A DNA stretch of 64,000 bases from CAYPFY01 sp964410105 (GTDB lineage Bacteria > Bacteroidota > Ignavibacteria > UBA10030 > SZUA-254). The position numbers were made by a program, and so were the translations under genes. Positions 50,973-59,715 of this stretch are shown here, piece by piece. The stretch is taken from the NCBI GenBank assembly GCA_964410105.1, contig CAYPFY010000001.1, positions 62,001 through 126,000 of the forward strand, in the 5' to 3' direction. The notes beneath the pieces are model-generated. The model saw nothing but the letters and a program-made list of their open reading frames with translations. It had not been told where the DNA came from and searched no databases. Positions within the stretch are counted from its first letter, which is position 1. Each line of letters begins with the position of its first letter.

Positions 50973-51703
50973 GACAATCGAACTCGCCGGTAGCTCTTGT
51001 CACAGGCGCCGGACGAAGGCTTGGCCGCTACATTGCGCGGGAACTCGGCCGGCATGGATTCACTGTCGTCATCAATTACCATAATTCGCGAAAGGGCGCG
51101 GAGCAACTCTCGCGGTCCCTGAAGAGCCTCGGCGCAGACTCTCTTGTGCTCCCCGGGGACGTCTCGCTGCGCTCAGAGGTCCATCGCATTGTTAAAAAAA
51201 CTATCTCCGCGTACGGGAGGATCGATCTTCTGGTGAATAGTTCAGCGGTATTCGTCGACAGCCCTCTCCTCAGAACTTCGGAGAAGGTATGGGACCAAAC
51301 TCTAAATATTAATCTGAAAGGTCCTTTTCTCTGCGCACAGGCCGTCGCTCCGCATATGCTGCGCCAGAAGTCCGGGAGAATAATTAATATAGCTTCTCTC
51401 GGGGGTATCCAGGCATGGAAGGAACATATTCCCTACAGCGTCTCCAAAGCAGGGGTAATAATGCTGACCCGGATCCTTGCGAAATCCCTGGCGCCGCATG
51501 TTTACGTCAATGCCATTGCGCCAGGGACGATCATCATGGAAGGTGAGGAAGACTCCTCGATTCGACATCTTGAAAAGGCAAAAATACCATTGGCTAAGTA
51601 TGGGAGGCCGTCGGATATAACGGATCTGGTCCTCTTTCTGGCCAGGGCCCGCTATATCACCGGTCAAATTTTCCCGGTTGATGGCGGCCGGAGCATAAAC
51701 TAA
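50939..51703 (+). CDS. Short-chain dehydrogenase/reductase
   Basis: A 254-residue NAD(P)H-dependent oxidoreductase. The cofactor motif is TGAGRRLGRYIA and the catalytic YxxxK is YSVSKAG, preceded by Ser in INIASLGG. The RRLG loop and the NYHNSRKGAEQL segment resemble pteridine reductase-type or FabG-like members that prefer NADPH. The start is either ATG 50939 or ATG 50966 (MVRQSNSPVALVTG); both overlap the ygfZ end. The LOG gene starts 1 bp after its stop. Confidence 0.8.
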   Translation: MRHSLSRPPMVRQSNSPVALVTGAGRRLGRYIARELGRHGFTVVINYHNSRKGAEQLSRSLKSLGADSLVLPGDVSLRSEVHRIVKKTISAYGRIDLLVNSSAVFVDSPLLRTSEKVWDQTLNINLKGPFLCAQAVAPHMLRQKSGRIINIASLGGIQAWKEHIPYSVSKAGVIMLTRILAKSLAPHVYVNAIAPGTIIMEGEEDSSIRHLEKAKIPLAKYGRPSDITDLVLFLARARYITGQIFPVDGGRSIN

Positions 51704-51704
51704 T

Positions 51705-52553
51705 ATGACAAACCGATACCCCAAGGCTTACAATAACCGAGAGTTTCTGAATGGTCCTCAGGGGAGGACGATTCGGATTCTCGCAGAATTCCTCGAGCCG
51801 CTGAATCGCTTTCGGCGGCAAGGCATCCGTGACACAATCGTCGTCTTCGGGTCTGCCCGCGTCCTGCCGAGGGCAGAGGCACGTAAGCATCTGGCCAGCG
51901 TGAAGAAGAAGTTGTCGAAGAAAAAGCTGAGCGCAAGGGGTGCGAAAATGCTTGAGGAAGCGAAGACAATGCTTTCCATGTCAAGGTACTATGAGGATGC
52001 GGTGAAAGTCTCTTATCTCTTGACGAAATGGTCAAAGACCATCGCCCACGACCGACATTATGTCATCTGCTCAGGAGGAGGCCCAGGCATTATGGAGGCT
52101 GCTAACAGGGGAGCTATGAAAGCAGGGGGGAAGTCGATCGGGCTTAACATCAGTCTCCCTCACGAACAGCAATCGAACCCCTATGTCTCGAAAGAGCTGA
52201 GCTTTGAATTTCACTACTTCTTTATGAGGAAATTCTGGTTTGCATACCTGGCAAAGGCGATGATCATGTTTCCCGGTGGTTTCGGGACTCTGGACGAGCT
52301 GATGGAAGTTCTGACTCTTCTTCAGACACGAAAGATCCGGAAAGCCCTCCCAATCGTTCTTTACGGGAGCGAGTACTGGAACGACGTCCTCAATTTTGGG
52401 AAGATGCTGAAGCAAAACACGATCTCGAGGGAGGATCTGAAGCTCTTCCGCTTCGCTGATGCTCCCGAAGAAGCATTCGAGTATTTGCAGGGGCAGCTGA
52501 CAAAACTCTACAAAAACGATGGCTCCAGGAACCTTTTTCGGACTGTGAGCTGA
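51705..52553 (+). CDS. LOG-family protein (cytokinin riboside phosphoribohydrolase-like)
   Basis: A 282-residue member of the LOG/lysine-decarboxylase-like family. The signatures CSGGGPGIMEAANRGA and PGGFGTLDELMEVLTLLQ are complete. Bacterial members hydrolyse nucleoside monophosphates at the ribose bond. The N-terminal 110 residues are longer than in minimal LOG proteins and include a basic helix (KKKLSKKKLSARGAKML). It is the last gene before tmRNA and carries the tmRNA -35 region just past its stop. Confidence 0.85.
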   Translation: MTNRYPKAYNNREFLNGPQGRTIRILAEFLEPLNRFRRQGIRDTIVVFGSARVLPRAEARKHLASVKKKLSKKKLSARGAKMLEEAKTMLSMSRYYEDAVKVSYLLTKWSKTIAHDRHYVICSGGGPGIMEAANRGAMKAGGKSIGLNISLPHEQQSNPYVSKELSFEFHYFFMRKFWFAYLAKAMIMFPGGFGTLDELMEVLTLLQTRKIRKALPIVLYGSEYWNDVLNFGKMLKQNTISREDLKLFRFADAPEEAFEYLQGQLTKLYKNDGSRNLFRTVS

Positions 52554-52557
52554 TCCT

Positions 52558-52586
52558 TTGGTAAAGTTACCCATATTTCTTATATT
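52558..52586 (+). promoter_or_regulatory. Sigma-70-type promoter of tmRNA
   Basis: TTGGTA (52558-52563), 17 bp, TATATT (52581-52586), with seven bases to the mature 5' end GGGGATG at 52594. This is the best anchored promoter of the window because the RNA start is fixed by its structure. Confidence 0.75.
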
Positions 52587-52593
52587 GAATCGA

Positions 52594-52946
52594 GGGGATG
52601 ACATGGATTCGACGGGGATGAGGATGGTCAGGACTGCATCTCGTGCTCTCCGCGTTGCACGTTAATAAAGCGGAAAAAGATAAGTGCTGACTACAACTAC
52701 GCACTGGCTGCTTAATTAAAGCAACCCATCCTCTGCTGCTTCGCCTGACGAGCTGCATGCAGGGTGTCGACTAAGTCGGGATAGTTCCAGGACTTGCCCG
52801 CGATCCTGGAATGAAAATCTAGCGGGATAGCGGGTGAAGGTCGAGTTCGTCCCGTGCCTCACCTGCGAGCAAACCTGGGCGAACTATTGATGTAGATGTC
52901 TTGGTGGTCTTCTCTTCGGACCGGGGTTCGATTCCCCGCATCTCCA
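52594..52946 (+). ncRNA. ssrA: Transfer-messenger RNA
   Basis: A 353-base tmRNA that rescues stalled ribosomes. The 5' end GGGGATGACATGGATTCGAC and the 3' end GGGGTTCGATTCCCCGCATC then TCCA form the tRNA-like domain; the acceptor pairs GGGGATG with CATCTCC. The tag-coding part runs from GCT at 52686 to TAA at 52715, giving ADYNYALAA. The 3' CCA is not encoded. The region downstream of the tag can form the usual pseudoknots (not folded here). A terminator follows within 7 bases. Confidence 0.95.
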
Positions 52947-52952
52947 CTTGCG

Positions 52953-52979
52953 AAAAGCCGTCCCCGTGGACGGCTTTTT
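52953..52979 (+). terminator. Intrinsic terminator of tmRNA
   Basis: AAAAGCCGTCC (52953-52963), 4-base loop, GGACGGCTTTT (52968-52978): perfect 11-bp stem running into T residues. It ends 7 bp before the dapF start. Confidence 0.88.
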
Positions 52980-52985
52980 CATCAT

Positions 52986-53825
52986 ATGAAAGTACTTTTC
53001 AGCAAAATGACGGGCGCAGGCAACGACTTTATCCTCGTCGACGCTCGTGAATCCGTTATGACGACGGACTGGACGCGCTTCGCTCCACGACTATGCCATA
53101 GGCGTTACGGGATCGGTGCAGACGGCCTCCTCATCCTCGAGCGGAGCGTAAAAGCCGATTTTGGAATGAAATACTTCAATGCTGACGGTAGTTTTGGTGG
53201 AATGTGCGGCAACGGAGGACGATGTGCGGCACTGTACGTTATGTTGGAGGGGAAGAAGGGGGAGATCTCATTTGAAACGCTTGATTATGTCTACAGGGCG
53301 GCGGTGACCGGTGATCAGGTGAAGCTCGATATGAAAGACCCGTCAGGCTTTTATCATAAAGAGATAGAGGTGTCCGGTTACCACATCCCCTTCCACTTTA
53401 TTGACACCGGGACGGCCCATGCCGTCATCTTTCTGGATGAGCTTGACGCTGAGGTGCAATTGAAGCTCTTTACTGAGGGGATAAAACCTCTTGGTGCGGC
53501 AATTCGACATCATGAGCAATTTGCTCCAGATGGAACCAATGTGGACTTTATCAGGGTTTCAGGCAATACGGTCTCCATGAGGACGTATGAGAGGGGAGTG
53601 GAGAATGAAACTCTGGCGTGCGGCACAGGCGCCGTTGCGTCGGCTGTCACCGCTTCACTGGCCAAACGGCTAAATCCCCCCATTTTTGTCAGTACGAAAA
53701 GCGACGAAATGCTTTTGGTGAATTTCGTAAGTGAATCCGACAAGATCTCTCATGTCCAGCTTAGCGGGTCGGCAAGGTTTGTCTTCAGCGGTGAGTGCGA
53801 TATTGACCAACTGACGCATGGCTGA
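52986..53825 (+). CDS. dapF: Diaminopimelate epimerase
   Basis: Interconverts LL- and meso-diaminopimelate for peptidoglycan and lysine. From ATG 52986 it has 279 residues (usual 270-285). The two catalytic cysteines are in GGMCGNGGRCAALY and ETLACGTGAVASAV; TKMTGAGNDF-like start is SKMTGAGNDFILVDA. The frame is open upstream through the tmRNA end, which I reject. The Rieske gene overlaps its end by 8 bp. Confidence 0.96.
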   Translation: MKVLFSKMTGAGNDFILVDARESVMTTDWTRFAPRLCHRRYGIGADGLLILERSVKADFGMKYFNADGSFGGMCGNGGRCAALYVMLEGKKGEISFETLDYVYRAAVTGDQVKLDMKDPSGFYHKEIEVSGYHIPFHFIDTGTAHAVIFLDELDAEVQLKLFTEGIKPLGAAIRHHEQFAPDGTNVDFIRVSGNTVSMRTYERGVENETLACGTGAVASAVTASLAKRLNPPIFVSTKSDEMLLVNFVSESDKISHVQLSGSARFVFSGECDIDQLTHG

Positions 53826-54255
53826 CGGTCAAAAAATCTCTCGAAAGAGCTTTCTTTCGCGGGCAATAAGTGCCTGGACTGCCATAACTTCTCTCCCCGC
53901 TCTCTATGCGATCGTTGAGTACATTATCCCCCCGAAAATCCTCGATCGAGCCTTTGAAAGACTCCGTGTCGCGGCGTTCGGCGAGATTTCCCTCGGCGAT
54001 GCCAAGATTGTCAGGGTCAGCAAGAAGGCTATCGCCGTCGTGAAGGGGAGTGATGGGACGGTGAGGGCGTTTTCGGCGATCTGTACCCATCTTGGCTGTG
54101 TTGTGCAGTACCAGAGCGAGAAGAAGATATTTCATTGTAACTGTCACGGCAGCGAGTTTGACCTGGCCGGCAAGAATATAGCGGGGCCTGCACCCAAACC
54201 GCTTCAGCCCTATCGTGTTGAACTGAAGAACGACGATATCATTGTCAGCCAATAA
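53818..54255 (+). CDS. Rieske [2Fe-2S] protein of a cytochrome bc complex
   Basis: A 145-residue iron-sulfur subunit. One N-terminal membrane anchor follows SRKSFLSRAIS, which resembles a twin-arginine signal with RK in place of RR. The cluster ligands are CTHLGC and CNCHGSEFD, with the usual disulfide cysteines. The protein transfers electrons from menaquinol to cytochrome c or an equivalent. It overlaps dapF upstream and cytochrome b downstream (14 bp). Confidence 0.92.
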   Translation: MADGQKISRKSFLSRAISAWTAITSLPALYAIVEYIIPPKILDRAFERLRVAAFGEISLGDAKIVRVSKKAIAVVKGSDGTVRAFSAICTHLGCVVQYQSEKKIFHCNCHGSEFDLAGKNIAGPAPKPLQPYRVELKNDDIIVSQ

Positions 54256-55336
54256 CCAGTCGGAGGAAGCTGGCTCAGGGGGTGGAAATCTCGTAAGGTG
54301 GTTCGCGGAACGGCTTCATCTCAATGAACTTCTGGATTTCCTCTCACGCAAAGAAGTGCCCCGTCACAGGCACTCCTTCTGGTACGTGTTCGGAGGACTG
54401 GCCCTCTTTTTCCTCGGCGTTCAGATTCTGACCGGAGTCCTGCTCGCCCTCTACTACAGCCCCACCCCTGAAACTGCCAACGAGAGCGTCTCTTTCATCA
54501 TTCACAAAGTTCCCTTCGGCTGGCTCATAAGATCGATTCATAGCTGGTCGGCGAATCTGATGGTCGCGACTGTTTTCGTGCACTTTTTCAGCACGTTCTT
54601 CATGAAAGCGTACCGGCGACCGAGGGAGATGATGTGGATGAGCGGCGTCGTGCTCCTGATGCTCGTCCTGGGATTTGCCTTCACGGGATATCTGCTCCCG
54701 TGGGACACCACGGCTTATTTCGCAACACAGATCGGAACGGAAATCCCCCGGTCCATCCCGGTTCTCGGTGAGATTGTAGTAAAAATCCTCCGCGGAGGCA
54801 GCTTTATAGCCGAGGAAAGCCTCAAAAGACTCTTCGCGATTCATGCGATCATCCTCCCTGTTATATCTCTGGTCGTGGTTCTCTTCCATCTCATTCTGAG
54901 CCAGATTCACGGCTCGAGCATACCGATTGGCGTTGAACTGAAGAAACGGTCATTACCTTTTTACCCTAATTATATGCTGCGGGACGCATTTACCTGGGTC
55001 CTAGGCCTGATGGTACTTCTCAGCCTCTGCTTCATCTTCCCGGTTCAGATTGGGCCGAAGGTAGATCCTCTCGCGTCTGCTCCCGTCGGGATTAAGCCCG
55101 AGTGGTATTTTCTCACGTTATACCAGACCCTGCGGATGCTTCCGGGGCAGATTCTGGGGATCGACACCGACCTTCTGGTGAACGTTGGGTTGATGTTACT
55201 CGGCCTGTTCCTTGTGGCGGTGCCGTTACTCGACAGGAAAGCCTTGAGGGGGGAGGCTGGGAAGGCTTTTACCGTCCTGGGGGTTGCAGGATTGTGCTAC
55301 ATGGTTGTGACGATAGGGCTGGCTTATCTGACGTAG
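54242..55336 (+). CDS. Cytochrome b of a menaquinol-oxidising bc complex
   Basis: A 364-residue membrane protein with the cytochrome b N-terminal four-helix domain (haem histidines in IRSIHSWSANLMV and AIHAIILP) and the C-terminal domain fused to it. The quinol-site motif is PEWYF in GIKPEWYFLTLYQTL. It is shorter than mitochondrial-type cytochrome b (about 380-400). No cytochrome c1 gene follows; a 44-residue membrane protein does. The electron acceptor is therefore not defined by this window. Confidence 0.92.
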   Translation: MSANNQSEEAGSGGGNLVRWFAERLHLNELLDFLSRKEVPRHRHSFWYVFGGLALFFLGVQILTGVLLALYYSPTPETANESVSFIIHKVPFGWLIRSIHSWSANLMVATVFVHFFSTFFMKAYRRPREMMWMSGVVLLMLVLGFAFTGYLLPWDTTAYFATQIGTEIPRSIPVLGEIVVKILRGGSFIAEESLKRLFAIHAIILPVISLVVVLFHLILSQIHGSSIPIGVELKKRSLPFYPNYMLRDAFTWVLGLMVLLSLCFIFPVQIGPKVDPLASAPVGIKPEWYFLTLYQTLRMLPGQILGIDTDLLVNVGLMLLGLFLVAVPLLDRKALRGEAGKAFTVLGVAGLCYMVVTIGLAYLT

Positions 55337-55348
55337 AAAGGAGAGCTT

Positions 55349-55483
55349 GTGGACATTGTCGGAATCCCGGAACCGGGGGTGCGCCTCTCGATAATGGTAG
55401 GCGTGATATTCGTGCTTGCCGTGCTTGCTGTGCTGATAATCTTCAAGATAGGGGAGGAAGACAAGAAGCGGGGAATCGAGTGA
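55349..55483 (+). CDS. 44-residue single-pass membrane protein, putative bc-complex small subunit
   Basis: A short gene starting with GTG at 55349, 6 bases after AAGGAG, and 12 bp after the cytochrome b stop. The product has an N-terminal MDIVGIPEPGVRLSIM, one membrane helix (VGVIFVLAVLAVLIIFKIG) and a charged end (EEDKKRGIE). The topology suits an accessory subunit such as those of cytochrome b6f or cbb3 complexes. It has no known family to me, but the RBS, spacing and composition argue that it is real. Confidence 0.6.
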   Translation: MDIVGIPEPGVRLSIMVGVIFVLAVLAVLIIFKIGEEDKKRGIE

Positions 55484-55525
55484 TTCATCTTAGTTTACAT
55501 AACATATATTATTGGCATATTTCCT

Positions 55526-57757
55526 TTATTCCAGCCTGCGGGCCAGACTCCCGTTGTAAACCTCCGCAATCATTGGTACTTCCAGGGCTATGAGCCCCGA
55601 TATCCTGAATCCTTCCTGTCTCACCGTCCCGATGACGCTGTACGGGACTCTGTTTCTCTCGAGGATCCCCTCCAGCCCCGGTAAAACTCCCGGGCTGCAG
55701 CTGACCAGCATTCTGGATTGATCCTCGCCAAAGAGATAGCTATCCGGTCTTACCTCCCCTGTGTCAACTGCAACCTCAATGCCGCCGTCATTACCTGCAT
55801 CATAGGCAAGTATCGACGCTTCTGCCAGAGCTACCGCAAGTCCGCCATCGGAAAGATCGTGCGCCGAGTGGATGAGCCTGTTGTCGACCATTTCAAGGAC
55901 GGCTTTGTGAAGGCTTTTCTCCAGAAAAAGGTCGAGAGGCGGAGCATCCCCGCCGGTTTTACCGTGCATTTTAAGGTACTCAGAACCGCCGATATGTCCC
56001 CGTGTAACTCCCAGAAGAAGAATGAGGTCGCCGGCGTGCTTGAATCCGGCCGAAACAGCCTTTGAATAATCCTCAATCAGTCCCAGCATCCCGATAACAG
56101 GCGTCGGATAGATCGCGCCCCGTGGGCCTTCGTTGTAGAAGCTGACGTTTCCGCCCGTAACCGGTGTGTCGAGGGCCGAACAGGCATCCGAGATGCCCCT
56201 TATTGATTCCTTGAACTGCCAGAATACCTCCTCGTCATAGGGATTGCCGAAGTTCAGGCAGTTTGTTATAGCAAGAGGCGTAGCACCCGTTGCGACAACA
56301 TTTCTGGCGCTCTCAGCTACTGCAATTTGAGAACCTACGTAGGGGTTCAAATAGACATAGCGCGGATTGCAGTCGGTCTTCATGGCCAGGGCTTTCGTCG
56401 TCCCCTTGATCCGGATCATCGCTGCGTCTCCTGCGATATGGGCCAGAGTATTGGTCCTTACCGAGCTGTCGTACTGAGTAGAGACCCAGTTCCGTGAACA
56501 AATGTTCGGAGAACCGAGCAGCCGGAGAAGCTCGTCGCCATAGTTCGAAGGTTTCGGGATTTCAAGATTGGTGGATCTGATCTCCCCAATATAGTAGGGG
56601 ATTCGGGCGTCACGGTGATATTCGGGTGCTCCGCCCCCCAGGACAAGCGATCCGGACGGAACATCGGCAACTTGTCTCCCCCGGTGCCGGACCTTCACTC
56701 TTCCGTCTCCCGATACTTCGCCAAAAACCTCACACTGCAGATCCCACCGGCCAAAAACCCCCTTTACGCCGGTGAGATTTTCCGGCTTTACCACCAGAAG
56801 CATCCGTTCCTGCGATTCCGAGAGGAGGATCTCATAGGCGGTCATATCCTGTTCGCGCACAGGCACCCGGTCAAGATCGACGACTACGCCCGTCTTTCCT
56901 CTCGCGCTCATCTCAGATAATGAACAGGTAATTCCAGCGGCGCCCATATCCTGTATGCCCACAACATATCCCGCCCGGATCACCTCAAGTGTTGCCTCAA
57001 GCAGCAGTTTTTCTGTAAAGGGATCGCCCACCTGGACCGAGGGTCGCTTGCTTTCGGATTCTTCTGAAATCTCTTCCGAGGCAAATGTCGCGCCATGTAT
57101 CCCGTCCTTCCCGGTGGCCGACCCGACGATGAGGACCAGATTTCCCGGACCTGTCGCAGACGCCCGGGCGATGCGGCCGTGCTGAACGATGCCGACGGAC
57201 ATCGCATTAACCAGCGGATTGTCGTTATAGGAATCGTCGAAATAAACCTCACCGGCGATTGTAGGGACACCAAAACTATTTCCATAATCGCCGATTCCCT
57301 TAACCACGTTTTTCAGCGAATACTTGGTCCGGGGGGAGTCCAGGTTGCCGAAGCGGAGGGAGTTTAGAGCGGCGATGGGCCGTGCTCCCATCGTGAAGAT
57401 GTCCCGCATGATCCCTCCTACTCCCGTTGCCGCGCCCTGATACGGCTCAACGGCCGACGGATGGTTGTGGCTTTCGATTTTAAAGGCCACCCCATACCCC
57501 TCACCAATGTCGATTATCCCCGCGTTCTCTTCCCCCGCCCTGACCAGGAGGCGGTTTCCTTCACGCGGAAGTTTGCGTAACTCCGCAATGGAATTCTTGT
57601 AACTGCAGTGCTCGCTCCACATGACACTGTACATCCCCAGCTCTTCGTAGCTGGGGACCCGGCCAAGGATCTGGCATACACGCTCATACTCATGCTCGTC
57701 GAGTCCGTGGTGTAACGCGAGCTCGACACCGACGGTTGGCTGTACTTCACCGATCAT
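55526..57757 (-). CDS. purL: Phosphoribosylformylglycinamidine synthase subunit PurL
   Basis: A 743-residue small-type PurL (needs separate PurS and PurQ), the fourth step of purine synthesis. The start at 57757 (MIGEVQPTVGVELAL) is preferred over an ATG eight codons upstream. Signatures: MWSEHCSYKNS, FKIESHNHPSAVEPYQGAATG, GVGGIMRDIFTMGARP, and the second half GGNVSFYNE and HDLSDGGLAVALAEA. It is the last gene of the minus operon and overlaps the BCCP gene by 11 bp. Confidence 0.95.
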   Translation of the reverse strand: MIGEVQPTVGVELALHHGLDEHEYERVCQILGRVPSYEELGMYSVMWSEHCSYKNSIAELRKLPREGNRLLVRAGEENAGIIDIGEGYGVAFKIESHNHPSAVEPYQGAATGVGGIMRDIFTMGARPIAALNSLRFGNLDSPRTKYSLKNVVKGIGDYGNSFGVPTIAGEVYFDDSYNDNPLVNAMSVGIVQHGRIARASATGPGNLVLIVGSATGKDGIHGATFASEEISEESESKRPSVQVGDPFTEKLLLEATLEVIRAGYVVGIQDMGAAGITCSLSEMSARGKTGVVVDLDRVPVREQDMTAYEILLSESQERMLLVVKPENLTGVKGVFGRWDLQCEVFGEVSGDGRVKVRHRGRQVADVPSGSLVLGGGAPEYHRDARIPYYIGEIRSTNLEIPKPSNYGDELLRLLGSPNICSRNWVSTQYDSSVRTNTLAHIAGDAAMIRIKGTTKALAMKTDCNPRYVYLNPYVGSQIAVAESARNVVATGATPLAITNCLNFGNPYDEEVFWQFKESIRGISDACSALDTPVTGGNVSFYNEGPRGAIYPTPVIGMLGLIEDYSKAVSAGFKHAGDLILLLGVTRGHIGGSEYLKMHGKTGGDAPPLDLFLEKSLHKAVLEMVDNRLIHSAHDLSDGGLAVALAEASILAYDAGNDGGIEVAVDTGEVRPDSYLFGEDQSRMLVSCSPGVLPGLEGILERNRVPYSVIGTVRQEGFRISGLIALEVPMIAEVYNGSLARRLE

Positions 57758-58247
57758 GGTCAATCCCTGGCTCAATGACAAGCATTTTCTGGCCCTTATC
57801 CACCGTCATCCGACTTTTTACATCAACACTTTTGACCGTGCCGCTGACGGGAGAGCGGATCTCGTTTTCCATTTTCATTGCCTCAAGGATGAGTAAGCCC
57901 GCACCTTTTTCCACGAAATCGCCTGGAGAAACCTCTATTGTTGCGATAAGCCCCGGCATCGGTGCTTTCACAACGACGGAGCCCGATGTTTTTTTCGAAA
58001 CCTGCAGGAGCTGCCGCCTGAGGTCCTGGAGCTCTACTGTAATGATTCCATGTTTAATCCATATGTCAAAAATATTTTCGCCGGTCTTTCTGCAGAAAAC
58101 GTTGAATACTTTTCCGTCCACAACAAGTCTCTGGTATCCGGCGGGCATTCTTGAGAGAGTCGCGGTATGCATTCTGCCGTTGAGCCGGATGCCCCCGTCG
58201 TCTTCCACCCTGAATTCTTTCCCCCCCGTTAAAGCAAGCCAGCGCAT
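57747..58247 (-). CDS. Biotin carboxyl carrier protein, acyl-CoA carboxylase type
   Basis: About 166 residues from ATG 58247 (MRWLALTGGKEF), 4 bp after the biotin carboxylase stop. The C-terminal biotinyl domain has the attachment lysine in LEAMKMENEI, preceded by VKAPMPGLIATIEVSPGDFV. The N-terminal part is a separate beta domain like the linker region of MccA/PccA-type alpha subunits. The longer frame to 58340 overlaps the carboxylase and is less likely. No carboxyltransferase gene is nearby. Confidence 0.88.
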   Translation of the reverse strand: MRWLALTGGKEFRVEDDGGIRLNGRMHTATLSRMPAGYQRLVVDGKVFNVFCRKTGENIFDIWIKHGIITVELQDLRRQLLQVSKKTSGSVVVKAPMPGLIATIEVSPGDFVEKGAGLLILEAMKMENEIRSPVSGTVKSVDVKSRMTVDKGQKMLVIEPGIDHDR

Positions 58248-58251
58248 GAGG

Positions 58252-59715
58252 TTATTCTCGTATTTGAGATTTCCACTTGCTAGGGCGCCGGTGCGAGTTT
58301 TGCCGGTTACCTGGCATTCGCTCGGTGAGGATGGATGCAATCACCGCGTTTTGCACCATATCCTCGGGGAACGAGAGTCCCTTAAAATGCTCATCAAGGA
58401 AACCGGTATCATACTTTCCCTCCCGGAAAAGCTTGTGGGACAGCACCCAGTGGCAGAGCCCGGCGTTGTGGGCCACCCCCAGAATTTCAAGCGAGTCGAG
58501 TGCCGATGTCATCCTTGCCACCGCCTCCTCCCTCGAACTTCCCCAGACGATGAGCTTTGACATGAGGGGATCGTAATGAGTGGGAATTTCGATTCCCTGT
58601 TCAATGCCTGAATCCACCCTGATGCCGAATCCCCCGGGCGTGGTCAGATGGACTATGGTTCCTGTGGAGGGGAGAAAACTTGAGTCCTCGGCGTAGATCC
58701 TGCACTCGATGGCGTGCCCGGTCAAGTGAACGTCGGACTGTTTCAGGCTGAGCCGGTTTCCCTCGGCAATTCTAATCTGCTCCCGAACGATGTCGATCCC
58801 TGCCCTCATTTCTGTGACGGGGTGCTCCACCTGTAGCCGGGTGTTCATTTCGAGGAAATAGGGCGTGCCATCTTCCCCGAGGATGAATTCAAGGGTCCCA
58901 GCATTTCGGTACGTGCTTGATCTCGCGAGCGTGATCGCCGAGCGCGTGATCTGCTCGCGCTGATCCCCGCTCAATGCGACCGATGGCGATTCCTCAATGA
59001 TCTTCTGGTGCCGCCTCTGTACCGAGCATTCTCTCTCACCGAGGTGTATGACGTTCCCCTCGGAATCCGCTAGAACCTGTACTTCAACATGGCGGGGTTT
59101 TTCGATATATTTTTCAACATAAATCCTGTCATCATCAAAAGCAGAACGGACCTCGGACTGGCTGGAACGAAAGCAGCTGTCAAACTCTTCCTCAGACCGA
59201 ACCAGTCTCATTCCCTTCCCCCCTCCCCCGCCGGCTGCCTTGAGCATGACGGGGTAGCCCACCTTGCGGGCGGCGGATTTTGCGCTGATGCTCTCGAGAG
59301 GCTCGGTGGTCCCTGGGACGACCGGGATTCCGCTGGCAAGGGCCAGTTTTCGGGCCGCTATTTTGTCCCCCATGGCCCGCATTGCGGCGGCGGGGGGGCC
59401 GATGAATATGAGCCCATTCTTTTCAAGGATTTCTGCGAATTTTGCATTTTCTGAAAGAAATCCATAGCCGGGATGAACCGCATCTGCTCCCGACTTCTTT
59501 GCCGCCTCGACGATCGCCTCCATTCTCAGATAACTTTGCAGGGCCGGGGGAGGCCCGATGCAATAGGACTCATCGGCAAGACGGACGTGGGGTGAGCCGG
59601 AATCGAACTCGGAATAGACGGCGATCGCTCTGATGTTCATCTCCTTGCACGTGCGAATGACCCGCAGAGCGATCTCTCCCCTGTTGGCGACAAGGATGCT
59701 TCGGATTCTGCGCAT
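58252..59715 (-). CDS. Biotin carboxylase, acyl-CoA carboxylase alpha type
   Basis: A 487-residue ATP-grasp enzyme that carboxylates biotin on BCCP. Landmarks: ILVANRGEIALRVIRTCKEM, HPGYGFLSENAKFAE, KAAGGGGGKGMRLV, and EMNTRLQVEHPVTEM. It could serve acetyl-, propionyl- or methylcrotonyl-CoA carboxylation. Separate BC and BCCP genes, with the latter of the alpha-subunit type, suggest a split form of a fused subunit. It starts immediately after mutS2. Confidence 0.92.
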   Translation of the reverse strand: MRRIRSILVANRGEIALRVIRTCKEMNIRAIAVYSEFDSGSPHVRLADESYCIGPPPALQSYLRMEAIVEAAKKSGADAVHPGYGFLSENAKFAEILEKNGLIFIGPPAAAMRAMGDKIAARKLALASGIPVVPGTTEPLESISAKSAARKVGYPVMLKAAGGGGGKGMRLVRSEEEFDSCFRSSQSEVRSAFDDDRIYVEKYIEKPRHVEVQVLADSEGNVIHLGERECSVQRRHQKIIEESPSVALSGDQREQITRSAITLARSSTYRNAGTLEFILGEDGTPYFLEMNTRLQVEHPVTEMRAGIDIVREQIRIAEGNRLSLKQSDVHLTGHAIECRIYAEDSSFLPSTGTIVHLTTPGGFGIRVDSGIEQGIEIPTHYDPLMSKLIVWGSSREEAVARMTSALDSLEILGVAHNAGLCHWVLSHKLFREGKYDTGFLDEHFKGLSFPEDMVQNAVIASILTERMPGNRQNSHRRPSKWKSQIRE

